Shown here piece after piece: positions 33,915 to 42,580 of a stretch of 64,000 nucleotides of DNA. A program made the translations under genes and the position numbers. Each line of letters begins with the position of its first letter. The stretch's first letter is position 1. Source of the DNA: CAIKMD01 sp035552195 (GTDB lineage: Bacteria; Pseudomonadota; Alphaproteobacteria; ATCC43930; CGMCC-115725). The stretch covers positions 24,564 to 88,563 of the forward strand of contig DASZLU010000110.1 of NCBI GenBank assembly GCA_035552195.1. Direction: 5' to 3'. The notes beneath the pieces are model-generated. The model worked only from the letters and a program-made list of their open reading frames with translations. It was not told where the DNA came from and searched no databases.

Positions 33915-35399
33915 ATGTCGGGGAAATGGCTTTGCGCCTTGATCGCGCTCGCGACGATTTTCGGGATCACGGCTGCCGAAGCGGTGCCTGAAGCCGTCTT
34001 CGAGGCGGCTGGCCGTGGCGATTGGGCGAACGTTCGAAATCTCTGCGAAGAGCCGGCAAAGGCCGGCGATAGCGTCTGTCAGGACATGCTCGGCACGATC
34101 TATGCCGATGGCCGCGGCGTGCCCGTCGATTTTGCAGCCGCGCTGCACTGGTTCCAGCTCGCGGCGGCGCAAGGCAACCATACCGCCGAATACAATCTCG
34201 GCCGCGTCTACGAGGTCGGCGAAGGCGTGCCGAAGAACATCGCCGAAGCCGAGAACTGGTACGCCAAAGCCGCCGAAGCCGGCGTGCCCTATGCTCAGTG
34301 GCGCCTCGGCGTCATTGCCGTCGAGGTCCATCACGATTGGAAGACCGGACTCAAATGGCTGCGGCCAGCGGCGGCGCAAGGGATAAGCGAAGCGCAAGGC
34401 GCGCTGGGTTTTGCCTATGAGGATGGCCAGGGCGTGAAGAAGAACACGAAACTAGCGGCAAAATGGTACCTCGCCGCCGCCGATCATGGCGACGGCTTCG
34501 CACAATCCCGTCTCGCCAGTCTTTACGAGCGCGGCGATGGCGTCGACCAGGATTACAAGGAATCCTATTTCTGGTATGCGGTCGCGCAGCGCGATCCGCG
34601 TAACCCTCTAGCGAAACTGGCCGCGGAGAGCCTGAAGCGCGTCGCCGCCAAGCTCAGCGCCGCCGATGCCGCCGACGCGGCGCAAATCGCGAAGGATTGG
34701 AAACCGGAAGAAGAAACCGTCGGATCGAAGAAATCGGCGCGCCGTTCCGCGTCATCGCGCTCGCGCGGGCCGAAGCTTGTCGCCACCGGAACCGGCTTTT
34801 ACGTCGCGCGCGACGGCTCGCTCATCACCAACGATCATGTCGTTGCCGAATGCAGCACGATGCGGATCAGCGATGGCCGTGACGGCATTCCCATCAAGCT
34901 GATCGCTGTCGATCCGCAACGCGATCTCGCGCTGTTGCAAGCGCCCGCCCCGGTCGATGTCGTCGCGGTCTTCCGTTCGGATAAAGGCAAGCTCGGCGAG
35001 AATATCGTGGTCGTCGGCTTCCCGTTGAGCGGCCTGCTCAGTTCGCAGCCGATCGTCACCAGCGGCATCATCAGCGCCCTCGCCGGTATGCGCGACAATC
35101 AGCGCGAGATGCAGATCTCCGCGCCGATCCAACCTGGTAATAGCGGCGGACCGCTATTCGACAGCAGCGGCCGCATCGCCGGCGTGGTCGTCGCAACGCT
35201 CGACACCGTGCAGTTGGCGCGGGCTATCGGCGTCGTCCCGGAGAACGTCAATTTCGCGATCAAGAGCGACGAGGCGCGGCAATTCCTCACCACGCATGGC
35301 GTGACGGTCGCAACCGCCGATGGCGGCAAGGAACTCTCGACCGCGGCAATTGCGGAGCAGGCGGTGAAGATGACCGTGCGGCTCGAATGCTGGAAGTGA
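33915..35399 (+). CDS. Sel1-repeat trypsin-like serine protease
   Basis: 494 aa. Start at 33915 with GGGGGG five bases upstream; signal peptide about 1-22 (WLCALIALATIFGITAAEA). Residues 40-225 carry five or so Sel1/TPR repeats (LGTIYADGRGVPVDFAAALH; YNLGRVYEVGEGVPKNIAEA; LGFAYEDGQGVKKNTKLAAK). The C-terminal protease domain (about 295-480) has His in ITNDHVVAECSTM, Asp in DPQRDLALLQ and Ser in QPGNSGGPLFDSSG. An exported protease whose repeats probably recruit substrates or partners. Transcribed alone. Confidence 0.85.
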   Translation: MSGKWLCALIALATIFGITAAEAVPEAVFEAAGRGDWANVRNLCEEPAKAGDSVCQDMLGTIYADGRGVPVDFAAALHWFQLAAAQGNHTAEYNLGRVYEVGEGVPKNIAEAENWYAKAAEAGVPYAQWRLGVIAVEVHHDWKTGLKWLRPAAAQGISEAQGALGFAYEDGQGVKKNTKLAAKWYLAAADHGDGFAQSRLASLYERGDGVDQDYKESYFWYAVAQRDPRNPLAKLAAESLKRVAAKLSAADAADAAQIAKDWKPEEETVGSKKSARRSASSRSRGPKLVATGTGFYVARDGSLITNDHVVAECSTMRISDGRDGIPIKLIAVDPQRDLALLQAPAPVDVVAVFRSDKGKLGENIVVVGFPLSGLLSSQPIVTSGIISALAGMRDNQREMQISAPIQPGNSGGPLFDSSGRIAGVVVATLDTVQLARAIGVVPENVNFAIKSDEARQFLTTHGVTVATADGGKELSTAAIAEQAVKMTVRLECWK

Positions 35400-35412
35400 G
35401 CGGGCTTAGCTG

Positions 35413-35757
35413 CTAGGCGGGACGCTTCAGGTGGTTGAAGGTGCGGAGCTTCGCGCCCTGACCACAGATGACGTAATCGAAGCTCGATTCCAGCTTGGCG
35501 ACCGGATAATGGCCCGACTGCCAGGGCTCGTCGCTGAGCGCCGCCCAGTCGATATGATCGATGAAAAAGCAGCGCCAGGCGCCGCCGGCCGCGAGGCCTG
35601 AGTTGCTATCGCCTTTGAACTGAAAGGTCAGGACCTTTTTCTGCGCGCCTTTGACGCCGATCGCGAGGGGCGCCACGTCGCGCCGCTTGCCGTCGGCCAT
35701 CATGGTCACGCAGCGGTGTTTTTCGATGGCTTCCCGGAGGATCTCGAAGACATCCAT
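35413..35757 (-). CDS. Stand-alone WYL-like domain protein, function unknown
   Basis: 114 aa. Helical start (VFEILREAIEKHRCVTMMAD) then a beta-rich pattern (RRDVAPLAIGVKGAQKKVLT; GGAWRCFFIDHIDWAALSDE) like the WYL ligand-sensing domain but without a DNA-binding domain. No partner nearby; converges on the Sel1 protease gene. The domain assignment is by pattern only. Confidence 0.55.
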   Translation of the reverse strand: MDVFEILREAIEKHRCVTMMADGKRRDVAPLAIGVKGAQKKVLTFQFKGDSNSGLAAGGAWRCFFIDHIDWAALSDEPWQSGHYPVAKLESSFDYVICGQGAKLRTFNHLKRPA

Positions 35758-35892
35758 GGCAATACCTCACGAACGAACCCCACCCTGTCGTTTTCGCTCT
35801 GATTTCCTAATAATTTCCTGCCGCAGCGCGGTTTTGGCGCTGCACGGACGACCCCATATGGTGCCTAGGCCCGGAACGGCGAGGAGTTAACC

Positions 35893-37293
35893 ATGACCGA
35901 GAGCATGCGCAGCCGCACCGAGCGTGACAGCATGGGCACGATCGAAGTGCCGGACGAGCGTTTGTGGGGCGCGCAGACGCAGCGCTCGCTCGAGAACTTC
36001 CGCATCGGCGGCGAACGCATGCCGCCGGCGCTGATCCGCGCGCTGGCGCTGCAGAAGAAAGCGGCGGCGCTCGCGAATATGGAACTCGGTGGGCTCGACA
36101 AGCGCATCGGCGATGCCATTGTCAAAGCCGCCGATGAAGTCACCGCCGGAAAGCATGATGGCGAATTTCCGCTCGTCGTCTGGCAGACGGGCTCCGGCAC
36201 GCAGACGAACATGAACATGAACGAGGTGCTGGCGAACCGCGCGAGCGAGATCCTTGGCGGCACGCGGGGCATGCAGCGATCGGTGCATCCCAACGATCAC
36301 GTCAATCTCGGCCAATCGTCGAACGACAGCTTCCCGACCGCGATGCATATCGCCGCCGCAGTCGAGATCGATTGCCGCTTGCTGCCCGCGCTCGGCACGC
36401 TTCGCGACGCGCTGCTGAACAAGGCCGCGGAATTCGCCGATATCGTCAAGACCGGCCGCACCCATCTGCAAGATGCCACGCCGCTCCGGCTGGGATCCGA
36501 ATTTGGCGCCTATGCGCGGCAGATCGATAACGGCATCGCGCGCGTCGAGGCGACGTTGCCGCGGCTCTATGCCCTCGCGCAAGGCGGAACCGCGGTCGGC
36601 ACCGGCCTCAATGCGCAAAAAGGCTTCGCTGAGCGGTTTGCCGCGGCGGCTGCCGATATCACGGGCCTGCCTTTCGTTTCGGCGCCCGATAAATTCGAGG
36701 CGCTCGCCGCGCATGACGCGCTGATCGAAGTGTCGGGTGCCCTCAACGTGCTCGCCGCCTCACTGATGAAGATCGCCAACGACATCCGTCTCATGGGATC
36801 GGGTCCGCGTTGCGGCTTCGGCGAATTGCACCTGCCCGAGAACGAGCCCGGCTCGTCGATCATGCCGGGCAAGGTCAACCCGACCCAGGCCGAGGCCGTC
36901 ACCATGGTCGCGGCACAGGCCATGGGCAATCACGTCACGATCACCGTTGCCGGCAGCCAGGGGCATTTCGAGCTCAACGTCTACAAGCCCGTGATCGTCT
37001 TCAACCTCTTGCAATCGATCCGCCTCCTTGCCGATGCGAGCGAGAGTTTCGCCGAGCATTGCGTTGCCGGCATCGAGGCCAATCGCAGCCAGATCGAAGC
37101 GGTGCTCCACCGCTCGCTCATGCTGGTGACGGCTCTGACGCCGCATATCGGCTACGACAAGGCGGCCGAGATCGCCAAGCGCGCGCTCGCCAAAGGCGAG
37201 ACCTTGAAAGGCGCCGCCGGCGCGCTCGGCTATGTAAAGCCCGAGGATTTCGACCATTGGGTCGACCCGAAAACCATGCTCGGACCCGACTGA
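35893..37293 (+). CDS. fumC: Fumarate hydratase class II
   Basis: 466 aa, iron-independent fumarase of the aspartase/fumarase superfamily. N-terminus RDSMGTIEVPDERLWGAQTQ, the TGRTHLQDATPLRLG active-site His region, and the signature loop PGSSIMPGKVNPTQAEA. Runs into two tiny genes with short spacers (3 and 10 bases), which likely share its transcript. With fumA the cell has both fumarase classes. Confidence 0.97.
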   Translation: MTESMRSRTERDSMGTIEVPDERLWGAQTQRSLENFRIGGERMPPALIRALALQKKAAALANMELGGLDKRIGDAIVKAADEVTAGKHDGEFPLVVWQTGSGTQTNMNMNEVLANRASEILGGTRGMQRSVHPNDHVNLGQSSNDSFPTAMHIAAAVEIDCRLLPALGTLRDALLNKAAEFADIVKTGRTHLQDATPLRLGSEFGAYARQIDNGIARVEATLPRLYALAQGGTAVGTGLNAQKGFAERFAAAAADITGLPFVSAPDKFEALAAHDALIEVSGALNVLAASLMKIANDIRLMGSGPRCGFGELHLPENEPGSSIMPGKVNPTQAEAVTMVAAQAMGNHVTITVAGSQGHFELNVYKPVIVFNLLQSIRLLADASESFAEHCVAGIEANRSQIEAVLHRSLMLVTALTPHIGYDKAAEIAKRALAKGETLKGAAGALGYVKPEDFDHWVDPKTMLGPD

Positions 37294-37296
37294 GCG

Positions 37297-37533
37297 ATGA
37301 CCGCCTCGCTCCGCAAACGCTCTGTTACCGTCGCCGGCCACTCCACCAGCTTTTCGCTTGAAGAGGAATTCTGGCAGGAGTTGCAGCGAGTTGCGCACCA
37401 GCGCAACCTTTCCGTCAACGCGTTGGTTTCATCGATTGACGCGTCGCGCCCAGGGAATTTATCCAGCGCCTTGCGCGTTTTCGTCCTAGAGTGCTATCGC
37501 AAGGGCGAGTTGCACCCGGTCGGGCATTCATAG
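37297..37533 (+). CDS. Ribbon-helix-helix domain protein
   Basis: 78 aa, starting 3 bases after the fumC stop. RHH_4-like: RSVTVAGHSTSFSLEEEFWQ forms the strand plus first helix, and QRNLSVNALVSSIDAS the turn and second helix. Likely a small DNA-binding regulator; target unknown. The fumC-RHH-DUF4169 order recurs in alphaproteobacteria (from memory). Confidence 0.8.
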   Translation: MTASLRKRSVTVAGHSTSFSLEEEFWQELQRVAHQRNLSVNALVSSIDASRPGNLSSALRVFVLECYRKGELHPVGHS

Positions 37534-37543
37534 GCGACAGATC

Positions 37544-37717
37544 ATGGCCGAGATCGTCAACCTCAACCGCTTCCGCAAAGAACGCGAGCGAGCCGCAAAA
37601 ACGAAGACCGCGGAAGAGAACCGCGTCAAATTCGGCCGGCGCAAGGAAGAGCGCGAGGTCACCGAGGCCAACGCGCAAAAAGCCGACAAGACGCTCGACG
37701 ACAAGAAGATCGAGTAG
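37544..37717 (+). CDS. DUF4169 family small protein
   Basis: 57 aa, highly charged: begins MAEIVNLNRFRKERERAAKT and continues with Lys/Glu-rich helix, no membrane segment. The start motif EIVNLNRFRK is diagnostic of DUF4169. Lies 10 bases after the RHH gene; Shine-Dalgarno GGCGACAG is weak. Function unknown. Confidence 0.85.
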   Translation: MAEIVNLNRFRKERERAAKTKTAEENRVKFGRRKEEREVTEANAQKADKTLDDKKIE

Positions 37718-37720
37718 TAG

Positions 37721-38230
37721 TTAGGTCAACTCCCGCTCGTAAAGCGCCAGCGTCTCTCGATCGAAACAGGCAAAGACGACGCGCTCGATCGCAGGTGACG
37801 CGGCAAGCGCCTGCCGCGTCTCCGCCACCGCGATCATCGCGGCACGCTCGCGCGGAAAGCCGTAAACGCCGGTCGATATCGCGGGGAAAGCGAGCGATGT
37901 CAGCCCATGCTCCAGCGCAAGCGCAAAGCTTGCGCGATAGCAGCGCGCCAGCAGTTCGTCCTCCTTCGCCCGACCGCCACGCCACACCGGGCCGACGGTA
38001 TGGATCACGTGCTTGGCCGGCAGGCGATAGCCCTTGGTGATACGCGCTTCGCCCGTCGGGCAGCCGCCGAGCATGCGGCATTCGGCGAGGAGATCAGGGC
38101 CCGCCTTGCGGTGGATCGCGCCATCGACCCCACCGCCGCCGAGCAGCGAACTGTTGGCGGCGTTCACGATCGCATCGACCGCGAGCCTGGTGATGTCGGT
38201 TTGGATGGCGGCGATGCGCGCGTCGGGCAC
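37721..38230 (-). CDS. Macro domain protein, O-acetyl-ADP-ribose deacetylase-like
   Basis: 169 aa consisting of one macro domain of the YmdB/MacroD type: ITRLAVDAIVNAANSSLLGG, GGGVDGAIHRKAGP, and the second ADP-ribose loop AFPAISTGVYGFPRERAA. The Asn and the catalytic-region Asp/Gly-rich loop expected for ADP-ribose deacetylation are present. Cytosolic. Lies 15 bases downstream of gapR on the minus strand. Confidence 0.9.
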   Translation of the reverse strand: MPDARIAAIQTDITRLAVDAIVNAANSSLLGGGGVDGAIHRKAGPDLLAECRMLGGCPTGEARITKGYRLPAKHVIHTVGPVWRGGRAKEDELLARCYRASFALALEHGLTSLAFPAISTGVYGFPRERAAMIAVAETRQALAASPAIERVVFACFDRETLALYERELT

Positions 38231-38245
38231 TGGGGACCGCCGGCT

Positions 38246-38512
38246 TTACTCCGCCGCCTCGCGCGCGCCGCGCATGCCGAGGGCGAGCAGATAGGTGTCG
38301 AGCAACGCTTCCTGCTCGTCGAGTTCGTCTTTGTCCATTTTCCGGATCTTGACGATCTGGCGCATGATCTTCACCTCGAAGCCATTCGCCTTCGCCTCGG
38401 AATAGACGTCGCGAATATCCTCGGCCAGCGCCTTCTTTTCTTCCTCGAGCCGCTCGATCCGCTCAATGAACGATTTGAGATGATCGCCGGCGACGCCGCC
38501 TGCCTTCGACAT
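38246..38512 (-). CDS. gapR: GapR-family nucleoid protein (DUF2312)
   Basis: 88 aa: GGVAGDHLKSFIERIERLEEEKKALAEDIRDVYSEAKANGFEV is the GapR coiled coil and KIMRQIVKIRKMDKDELDEQ its DNA-encircling helix. In Caulobacter the tetramer clamps overtwisted DNA and assists replication and gyrase. Head of a gapR-macro transcript. The upstream 135 bases contain tandem DnaA-box-like repeats and a strong hairpin. Confidence 0.93.
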   Translation of the reverse strand: MSKAGGVAGDHLKSFIERIERLEEEKKALAEDIRDVYSEAKANGFEVKIMRQIVKIRKMDKDELDEQEALLDTYLLALGMRGAREAAE

Positions 38513-38559
38513 GATGGTGCCTCGCCTCTACTACAACGGCGTGACGCTATCGAAGCGCA

Positions 38560-38588
38560 AACGCCGGCGCAATGTGTGCGCCGGCGTT
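38560..38588. terminator. Strong hairpin downstream of the DUF1244 gene
   Basis: Perfect 12-bp stem AACGCCGGCGCA / TGCGCCGGCGTT around a 5-base loop. On the minus strand, after the DUF1244 stop, it ends in a short TTTGCG. Probably separates the DUF1244 message from gapR. A weaker hairpin (CCGGC/GCCGG) sits at about 38619-38633. Confidence 0.55.
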
Positions 38589-38612
38589 ATCCACGTTATC
38601 CTTTTATCCACA
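38587..38612. repeat. Three tandem DnaA-box-like repeats
   Basis: TTATCCACG (38587-38595), TTATCCTTT (38596-38604) and TTATCCACA (38604-38612) stand head to tail with an 8-9 base period; the last matches the DnaA-box consensus exactly. They lie between gapR and DUF1244. No AT-rich unwinding region or replication gene is adjacent, so this is not an obvious origin. Confidence 0.6.
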
Positions 38613-38647
38613 GGCCTCTCCGGCGCAAAGCCGGAATGTGTCGAGCC

Positions 38648-38929
38648 TCAGTGCTTGTGGTCGACCGGCTTCGTGGCCTCTTTCTGGTATTTCTTCTTCC
38701 ACTCGTCGTACGGCATGCCGTAGACCGCTTCGCGCGCTTCCGGATCGGGCAGTTTCAGCCCCTTCTCTTCCGCCGATTCGCGATACCAGCGCGACAGGCA
38801 GTTGCGGCAGAAGCCGGCGAGATTCATCAGGTCGAGATTCTGCACATCCGTGCGCTCGCGCAGATGCGCGACCAGCTTGCGGAACGCGCCGGCTTCGAGC
38901 TCGGTGCGGGTCTTGTCGTCGAGATTCAT
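38648..38929 (-). CDS. DUF1244 family protein
   Basis: 93 aa from ATG at 38929, preceded by an excellent TAGGAGG. Family features: AGAFRKLVAHLRERTDVQNLDLMNLAGFCRNCLSRWYRESAEEKG and the end PYDEWKKKYQKEA. The conserved Cys-x2-Cys (CRNC) could bind a metal. Function unknown; small cytosolic protein common in proteobacteria. 73 bases downstream of the FGase gene. Confidence 0.92.
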   Translation of the reverse strand: MNLDDKTRTELEAGAFRKLVAHLRERTDVQNLDLMNLAGFCRNCLSRWYRESAEEKGLKLPDPEAREAVYGMPYDEWKKKYQKEATKPVDHKH

Positions 38930-39002
38930 GGTGCCTCCTAAATTCTTTTGGCCGGAATTCTGTTGCCTGCGCCTGCTCCACCGGCGGCGCTGGCAGCTCG
39001 CT

Positions 39003-39812
39003 CTAAGTATGGGTGCCCGGCCGGTCGATTGCCACATAGAGGCCGGGCCGCGCCAGGATCGGCTTCAAGAGCCGCGCCAACCGCTCGGCCCATTCGGCAG
39101 CGCCCTTGTCGTCGGCGATCAGATCCTGGCGCAGCTCGATCGCGACATGCGGGAAGCCGCGGTCGAAGGCGTGATGGCGCTGGGTGTAGCCGACCGGCTC
39201 GCGCGCCGAATAAGGCTGGTTGTCGCCGACCGCTTCGGGACCAAGCTCGGCGCGCAGTGCCGCCAGCAAAGGCGTCGCGATCCGCCCTTCGCCGTCCCAC
39301 AACACGCCGATATGCCAGGGCCGCGCGAAGCCTTTCATGCGCGGCGTGAAAGAATGCATCGAGATCACCGCCGGCGCGCGGCCGCCGCTGCCGATGCGCG
39401 CGAGTTGTTCGTCGATCGCCGCGTGATAGGGCTCGAACAGCGTCGCGACCCGCGCCTGCCGCGCATGCGTATCGAGTGCGGCGTTGCCCGGAATGGCGAT
39501 GCCGTCGCTTTCGCCGGGGATGGAGCTCGGATCCTCGGGCGAGCGGTTGCAGTCGATGACCAGGCGCGAATACCCCGCCAGCACCGCCGGCGCATCGAGC
39601 ATCGGCGCGAGCAGCCGCGTCACCGCCGCGGCGCCGATATCCCAGCCGATATGCTGCGCCAGCGCGACATCGGTCAGGCCGAGCCGGTCGAGCGCGGCCG
39701 GCACGATCCGGCTGGCATGATCGCAGGTCAGCAGCACCGGCGCGGCGCCGGTTGGGCGGCAAAGCTCGAAAACCAGGAGATCGCTCGCGGTGAGGAGGGT
39801 CTGAGGCGCCAT
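39003..39812 (-). CDS. N-formylglutamate amidohydrolase family protein
   Basis: 269 aa from ATG at 39812 (an ATG 21 bases upstream is also possible). FGase motifs: LLTCDHASRIVPAALDRLGL, DIGAAAVTRLLA, VIDCNRSPEDPSSIPGESDG, HSFTPRMKGFARPWHIGVLW and FPHVAIELRQDLI. Metal-dependent hydrolase of N-formylglutamate type; no hut genes are nearby, so the physiological substrate may differ. Divergent from the glycerate kinase gene by about 69 bases. Confidence 0.88.
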   Translation of the reverse strand: MAPQTLLTASDLLVFELCRPTGAAPVLLTCDHASRIVPAALDRLGLTDVALAQHIGWDIGAAAVTRLLAPMLDAPAVLAGYSRLVIDCNRSPEDPSSIPGESDGIAIPGNAALDTHARQARVATLFEPYHAAIDEQLARIGSGGRAPAVISMHSFTPRMKGFARPWHIGVLWDGEGRIATPLLAALRAELGPEAVGDNQPYSAREPVGYTQRHHAFDRGFPHVAIELRQDLIADDKGAAEWAERLARLLKPILARPGLYVAIDRPGTHT

Positions 39813-39881
39813 CGTTCGGGGAATTGTTGTCATCCAACAGTCGCCCTATCTTGGGGCCTCCCGCTAACACGAAGCAAGAAA

Positions 39882-41138
39882 TTGGGTTCTGCCCGCGATC
39901 CTCTGCCCTTCCTGCGTCGTCTTCTCGATGCCGCGCTCGATGCCGCCGACCCGGCCAAGGTTCTGCCGCCGCGCCTGCCGCCTGCGCCCAGAGGAAAGAC
40001 CATCGTGATCGGCGCTGGCAAAGCCGCGGCCAAGATGGCGCGCGCCGTCGAAGATCATTGGCCCGGCCCGCTGAGCGGGCTGATCGTCACCCGTTATGGC
40101 CATGCCGTGCCCTGCCGCCGGATCGAGGTGGTCGAGGCGGCGCATCCCGTGCCGGACGCCGCCGGCCAAGCCGCCGCCAAGCGCATCCTCGCGATGATGA
40201 AAGGCCTCGGTGCCGACGATCTTGTGATCTGCCTGCTGTCGGGCGGCGCCTCGGCCGTGCTGGCGCTGCCGATCGGCGGCATCACCCTTGAAGACAAGCA
40301 ATACGTGACGCGCGAATTGCTGCGCTCGGGCGCGACGATTTCCGAGATCAATTGCGTGCGCAAGCATCTCTCCGCCGTGAAAGGCGGCCGCCTCGCCGCC
40401 GCGGCTTTTCCGGCGCCGATGATGACGTTCGCGATCTCCGATGTGCCGGGCGACGATCCGGCGGTGATCGGCTCGGGCCCGACCGTTGCCGATCCGACGA
40501 CCTTCGCCGATGCGCGGCGCATTCTCACGCGCTACGCGATAAGCCCGCCCGCGGCGGTCGCCAGTCATCTCCATCGCTCGCACGACGAGACACCGAAGCC
40601 AGGCGATCCGCGTCTCGCCCATGCGAGCTATCACATCATTGCCACGCCGCGCGAAGCGCTCGACGCCGCCGCGAAAGTGGCGCGCGATGCCGGCATGACG
40701 CCGGTGATGCTGGGAGACGCGATCGAAGGCGAAGCGCGCGAGGTCGCCAATCGACAAGCAGCGCAGGCGCGGCAATCGGCACCCGGTACGGTGCTGTTGT
40801 CGGGCGGCGAGACCACGGTGACAGTGCGCGGTAAAGGCCGCGGCGGGCGCAACACCGAATTCCTGCTTGCCCTCGCGCTGGCGCTCAATGGCGCGCCCAA
40901 CATCTATGCGCTTGCCGCCGATACCGACGGCACCGACGGCACCGAAGACAATGCCGGCGCGTTTATCGGTCCCGACACGTTGATCCGTGCGCGGTTCAAA
41001 GGACTCGATCCCGCGGCATCGCTCGCCGACAATGACGCGTGGAGCGCCTTCGCGGCGCTCGACGATCTGTTGGTGACCGGACCCACATTCACCAATGTGA
41101 ACGATTTTCGTGCCATAGTGATAACCGGAGGAGACTAA
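39882..41138 (+). CDS. Glycerate 2-kinase, MOFRL family
   Basis: 418 aa from TTG at 39882 (LGSARDPLPFLRRLLDAALD); no ATG or GTG is available in the right place, and an upstream open frame overlaps the opposite-strand FGase without similarity. Phosphorylates D-glycerate to 2-phosphoglycerate with ATP. Signatures: IVIGAGKAAAKMARAVEDHW, VICLLSGGASAVLALP, NCVRKHLSAVKGGRLA, VPGDDPAVIGSGPTV and the MOFRL domain GGRNTEFLLALALALNG with AADTDGTDGTEDNAGA. The pyruvate kinase gene begins 8 bases later with its Shine-Dalgarno overlapping this stop, placing two lower-glycolytic steps in one operon. Confidence 0.92.
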   Translation: MGSARDPLPFLRRLLDAALDAADPAKVLPPRLPPAPRGKTIVIGAGKAAAKMARAVEDHWPGPLSGLIVTRYGHAVPCRRIEVVEAAHPVPDAAGQAAAKRILAMMKGLGADDLVICLLSGGASAVLALPIGGITLEDKQYVTRELLRSGATISEINCVRKHLSAVKGGRLAAAAFPAPMMTFAISDVPGDDPAVIGSGPTVADPTTFADARRILTRYAISPPAAVASHLHRSHDETPKPGDPRLAHASYHIIATPREALDAAAKVARDAGMTPVMLGDAIEGEAREVANRQAAQARQSAPGTVLLSGGETTVTVRGKGRGGRNTEFLLALALALNGAPNIYALAADTDGTDGTEDNAGAFIGPDTLIRARFKGLDPAASLADNDAWSAFAALDDLLVTGPTFTNVNDFRAIVITGGD

Positions 41139-41146
41139 GGAGCAGA

Positions 41147-42568
41147 ATGCGTCGTCAACGCAGCGCCAAGATCGTCGCCACCGTCGGCCCCGCGAGCAAC
41201 TCGCCAGAGAAGCTCGAAGCGCTTTTTCGCGCGGGTGTCGATCTCTTCCGTCTCAATTTCAGCCACGGCACGCATGATGATCATCGTGCCGTCTACGATC
41301 GCATCCGCGCACTTGAGAAAGCGGTCGGACGGCCGATCGGCATCATGGCCGACATGCAAGGGCCGAAGCTGCGCCTCGGTACGTTTACCGACAAGAAGGT
41401 GCGGCTCGAGACAGGCAAGCGCTTCCGCCTCGATCTCGATCCCAAGCCCGGCGACGTCACGCGCGCGACCTTGCCGCATCCCGAGATTTTCGCCGCCATC
41501 GAACCGGGCACGCAGCTCCTCATCGACGACGGCAACGTGCGGCTCAACGTCGAAACCTGCGGTAAGGATTTCGCCGAAACCACCGTCGTTGTCGGCGGCG
41601 ATGTGTCGGATCATAAAGGCGTCAATGTCCCGAATGCGGTGCTGCCGCTGAGCCCGCTGACGCAAAAGGATCGCACCGATCTCACGTTCGCGCTCGATCT
41701 TGGCGTCGATTGGATCGCGCTGTCTTTCGTGCAGCGGCCCGAAGACGTCGCCGAAGCGCGCAAGCTGATCGCCGGCCGCGCCAGCGTGCTGGTGAAGCTC
41801 GAGAAGCCGGCGGCGATCCAGCGCCTCGATCAGATCATCGAATTATCGGAAGCGGCGATGGTCGCGCGCGGCGATCTCGGTGTCGAAATGCCGCCGGAAG
41901 ATGTGCCGCCGGTGCAGCGCCAGATCATCCATGCTTGCCGCCTCGCCGGAAAGCCGGTGATCGTCGCGACGCAGATGCTGGAATCGATGGTGCGCAACCC
42001 GGTGCCCACGCGCGCCGAAGCCTCCGATGTCGCGACCGCGATCTACGAAGGCGCCGATGCCGTGATGCTCTCGGCCGAAACCGCTGCCGGGCAATACCCT
42101 GTCGAGGCCGTCGCGATCATGGACCGCATCATCCGGCGCGTGCAGGTCGATCCGATCTATTTCCCCGGCCTGCATACCGCCGCCACGGTTGCGGACGAGC
42201 AAAGCGCATCCGATGCAATCAGCGCCGCGGCAGCGCAGATCGCACACACGATCGGCGCCGCCGCCATCCTCTCCTACACGACATCAGGTGCAACGGCATT
42301 GCGCATGGCGCGCGAGCGGCCGGACGTGCCGATCCTCGCGCTGACCTCGAACCTCCGCACCGCGCGGCGCCTCGCCGTCGCCTGGGGACTGCATTGCGTC
42401 CATACGCACGACGTGCGCAATTTCAACGAGATGGTTCAGCACGCGACGAGCGCGGCAAGGCGTGAGGGCTTCGCCGAAAAAACCCAGCGCGTCGTCGTCA
42501 CCGCCGGCGTGCCGTTCGGCACACCCGGCGCGACCAATATTTTGCGCATCGCCTGGGTGGAAAACTAG
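41147..42568 (+). CDS. pyk: Pyruvate kinase
   Basis: 473 aa from ATG at 41147 with AAGGAG six bases upstream. N-terminus AKIVATVGPASNSPEKLEAL; K+/PEP site FRLNFSHGTHDDH; catalytic-Lys signature RASVLVKLEKPAAIQRLDQI and metal site MVARGDLGVEMP; effector/C-domain 350-473 with ILSYTTSGATALRMARERP. Converts PEP to pyruvate. Coupled to glycerate kinase, implying use in glycerate or photorespiration-like carbon recovery. Confidence 0.97.
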   Translation: MRRQRSAKIVATVGPASNSPEKLEALFRAGVDLFRLNFSHGTHDDHRAVYDRIRALEKAVGRPIGIMADMQGPKLRLGTFTDKKVRLETGKRFRLDLDPKPGDVTRATLPHPEIFAAIEPGTQLLIDDGNVRLNVETCGKDFAETTVVVGGDVSDHKGVNVPNAVLPLSPLTQKDRTDLTFALDLGVDWIALSFVQRPEDVAEARKLIAGRASVLVKLEKPAAIQRLDQIIELSEAAMVARGDLGVEMPPEDVPPVQRQIIHACRLAGKPVIVATQMLESMVRNPVPTRAEASDVATAIYEGADAVMLSAETAAGQYPVEAVAIMDRIIRRVQVDPIYFPGLHTAATVADEQSASDAISAAAAQIAHTIGAAAILSYTTSGATALRMARERPDVPILALTSNLRTARRLAVAWGLHCVHTHDVRNFNEMVQHATSAARREGFAEKTQRVVVTAGVPFGTPGATNILRIAWVEN

Positions 42569-42580
42569 GCGTGTCGGGAG

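Noticed and set aside
38802..39881. Long open frame upstream of glycerate kinase that would extend it to 778 residues
   Set aside because: The extra 360 residues overlap the opposite-strand FGase and DUF1244 genes and show only the repetitive Arg/Ala pattern of a shadow frame; the family starts at about the TTG at 39882.
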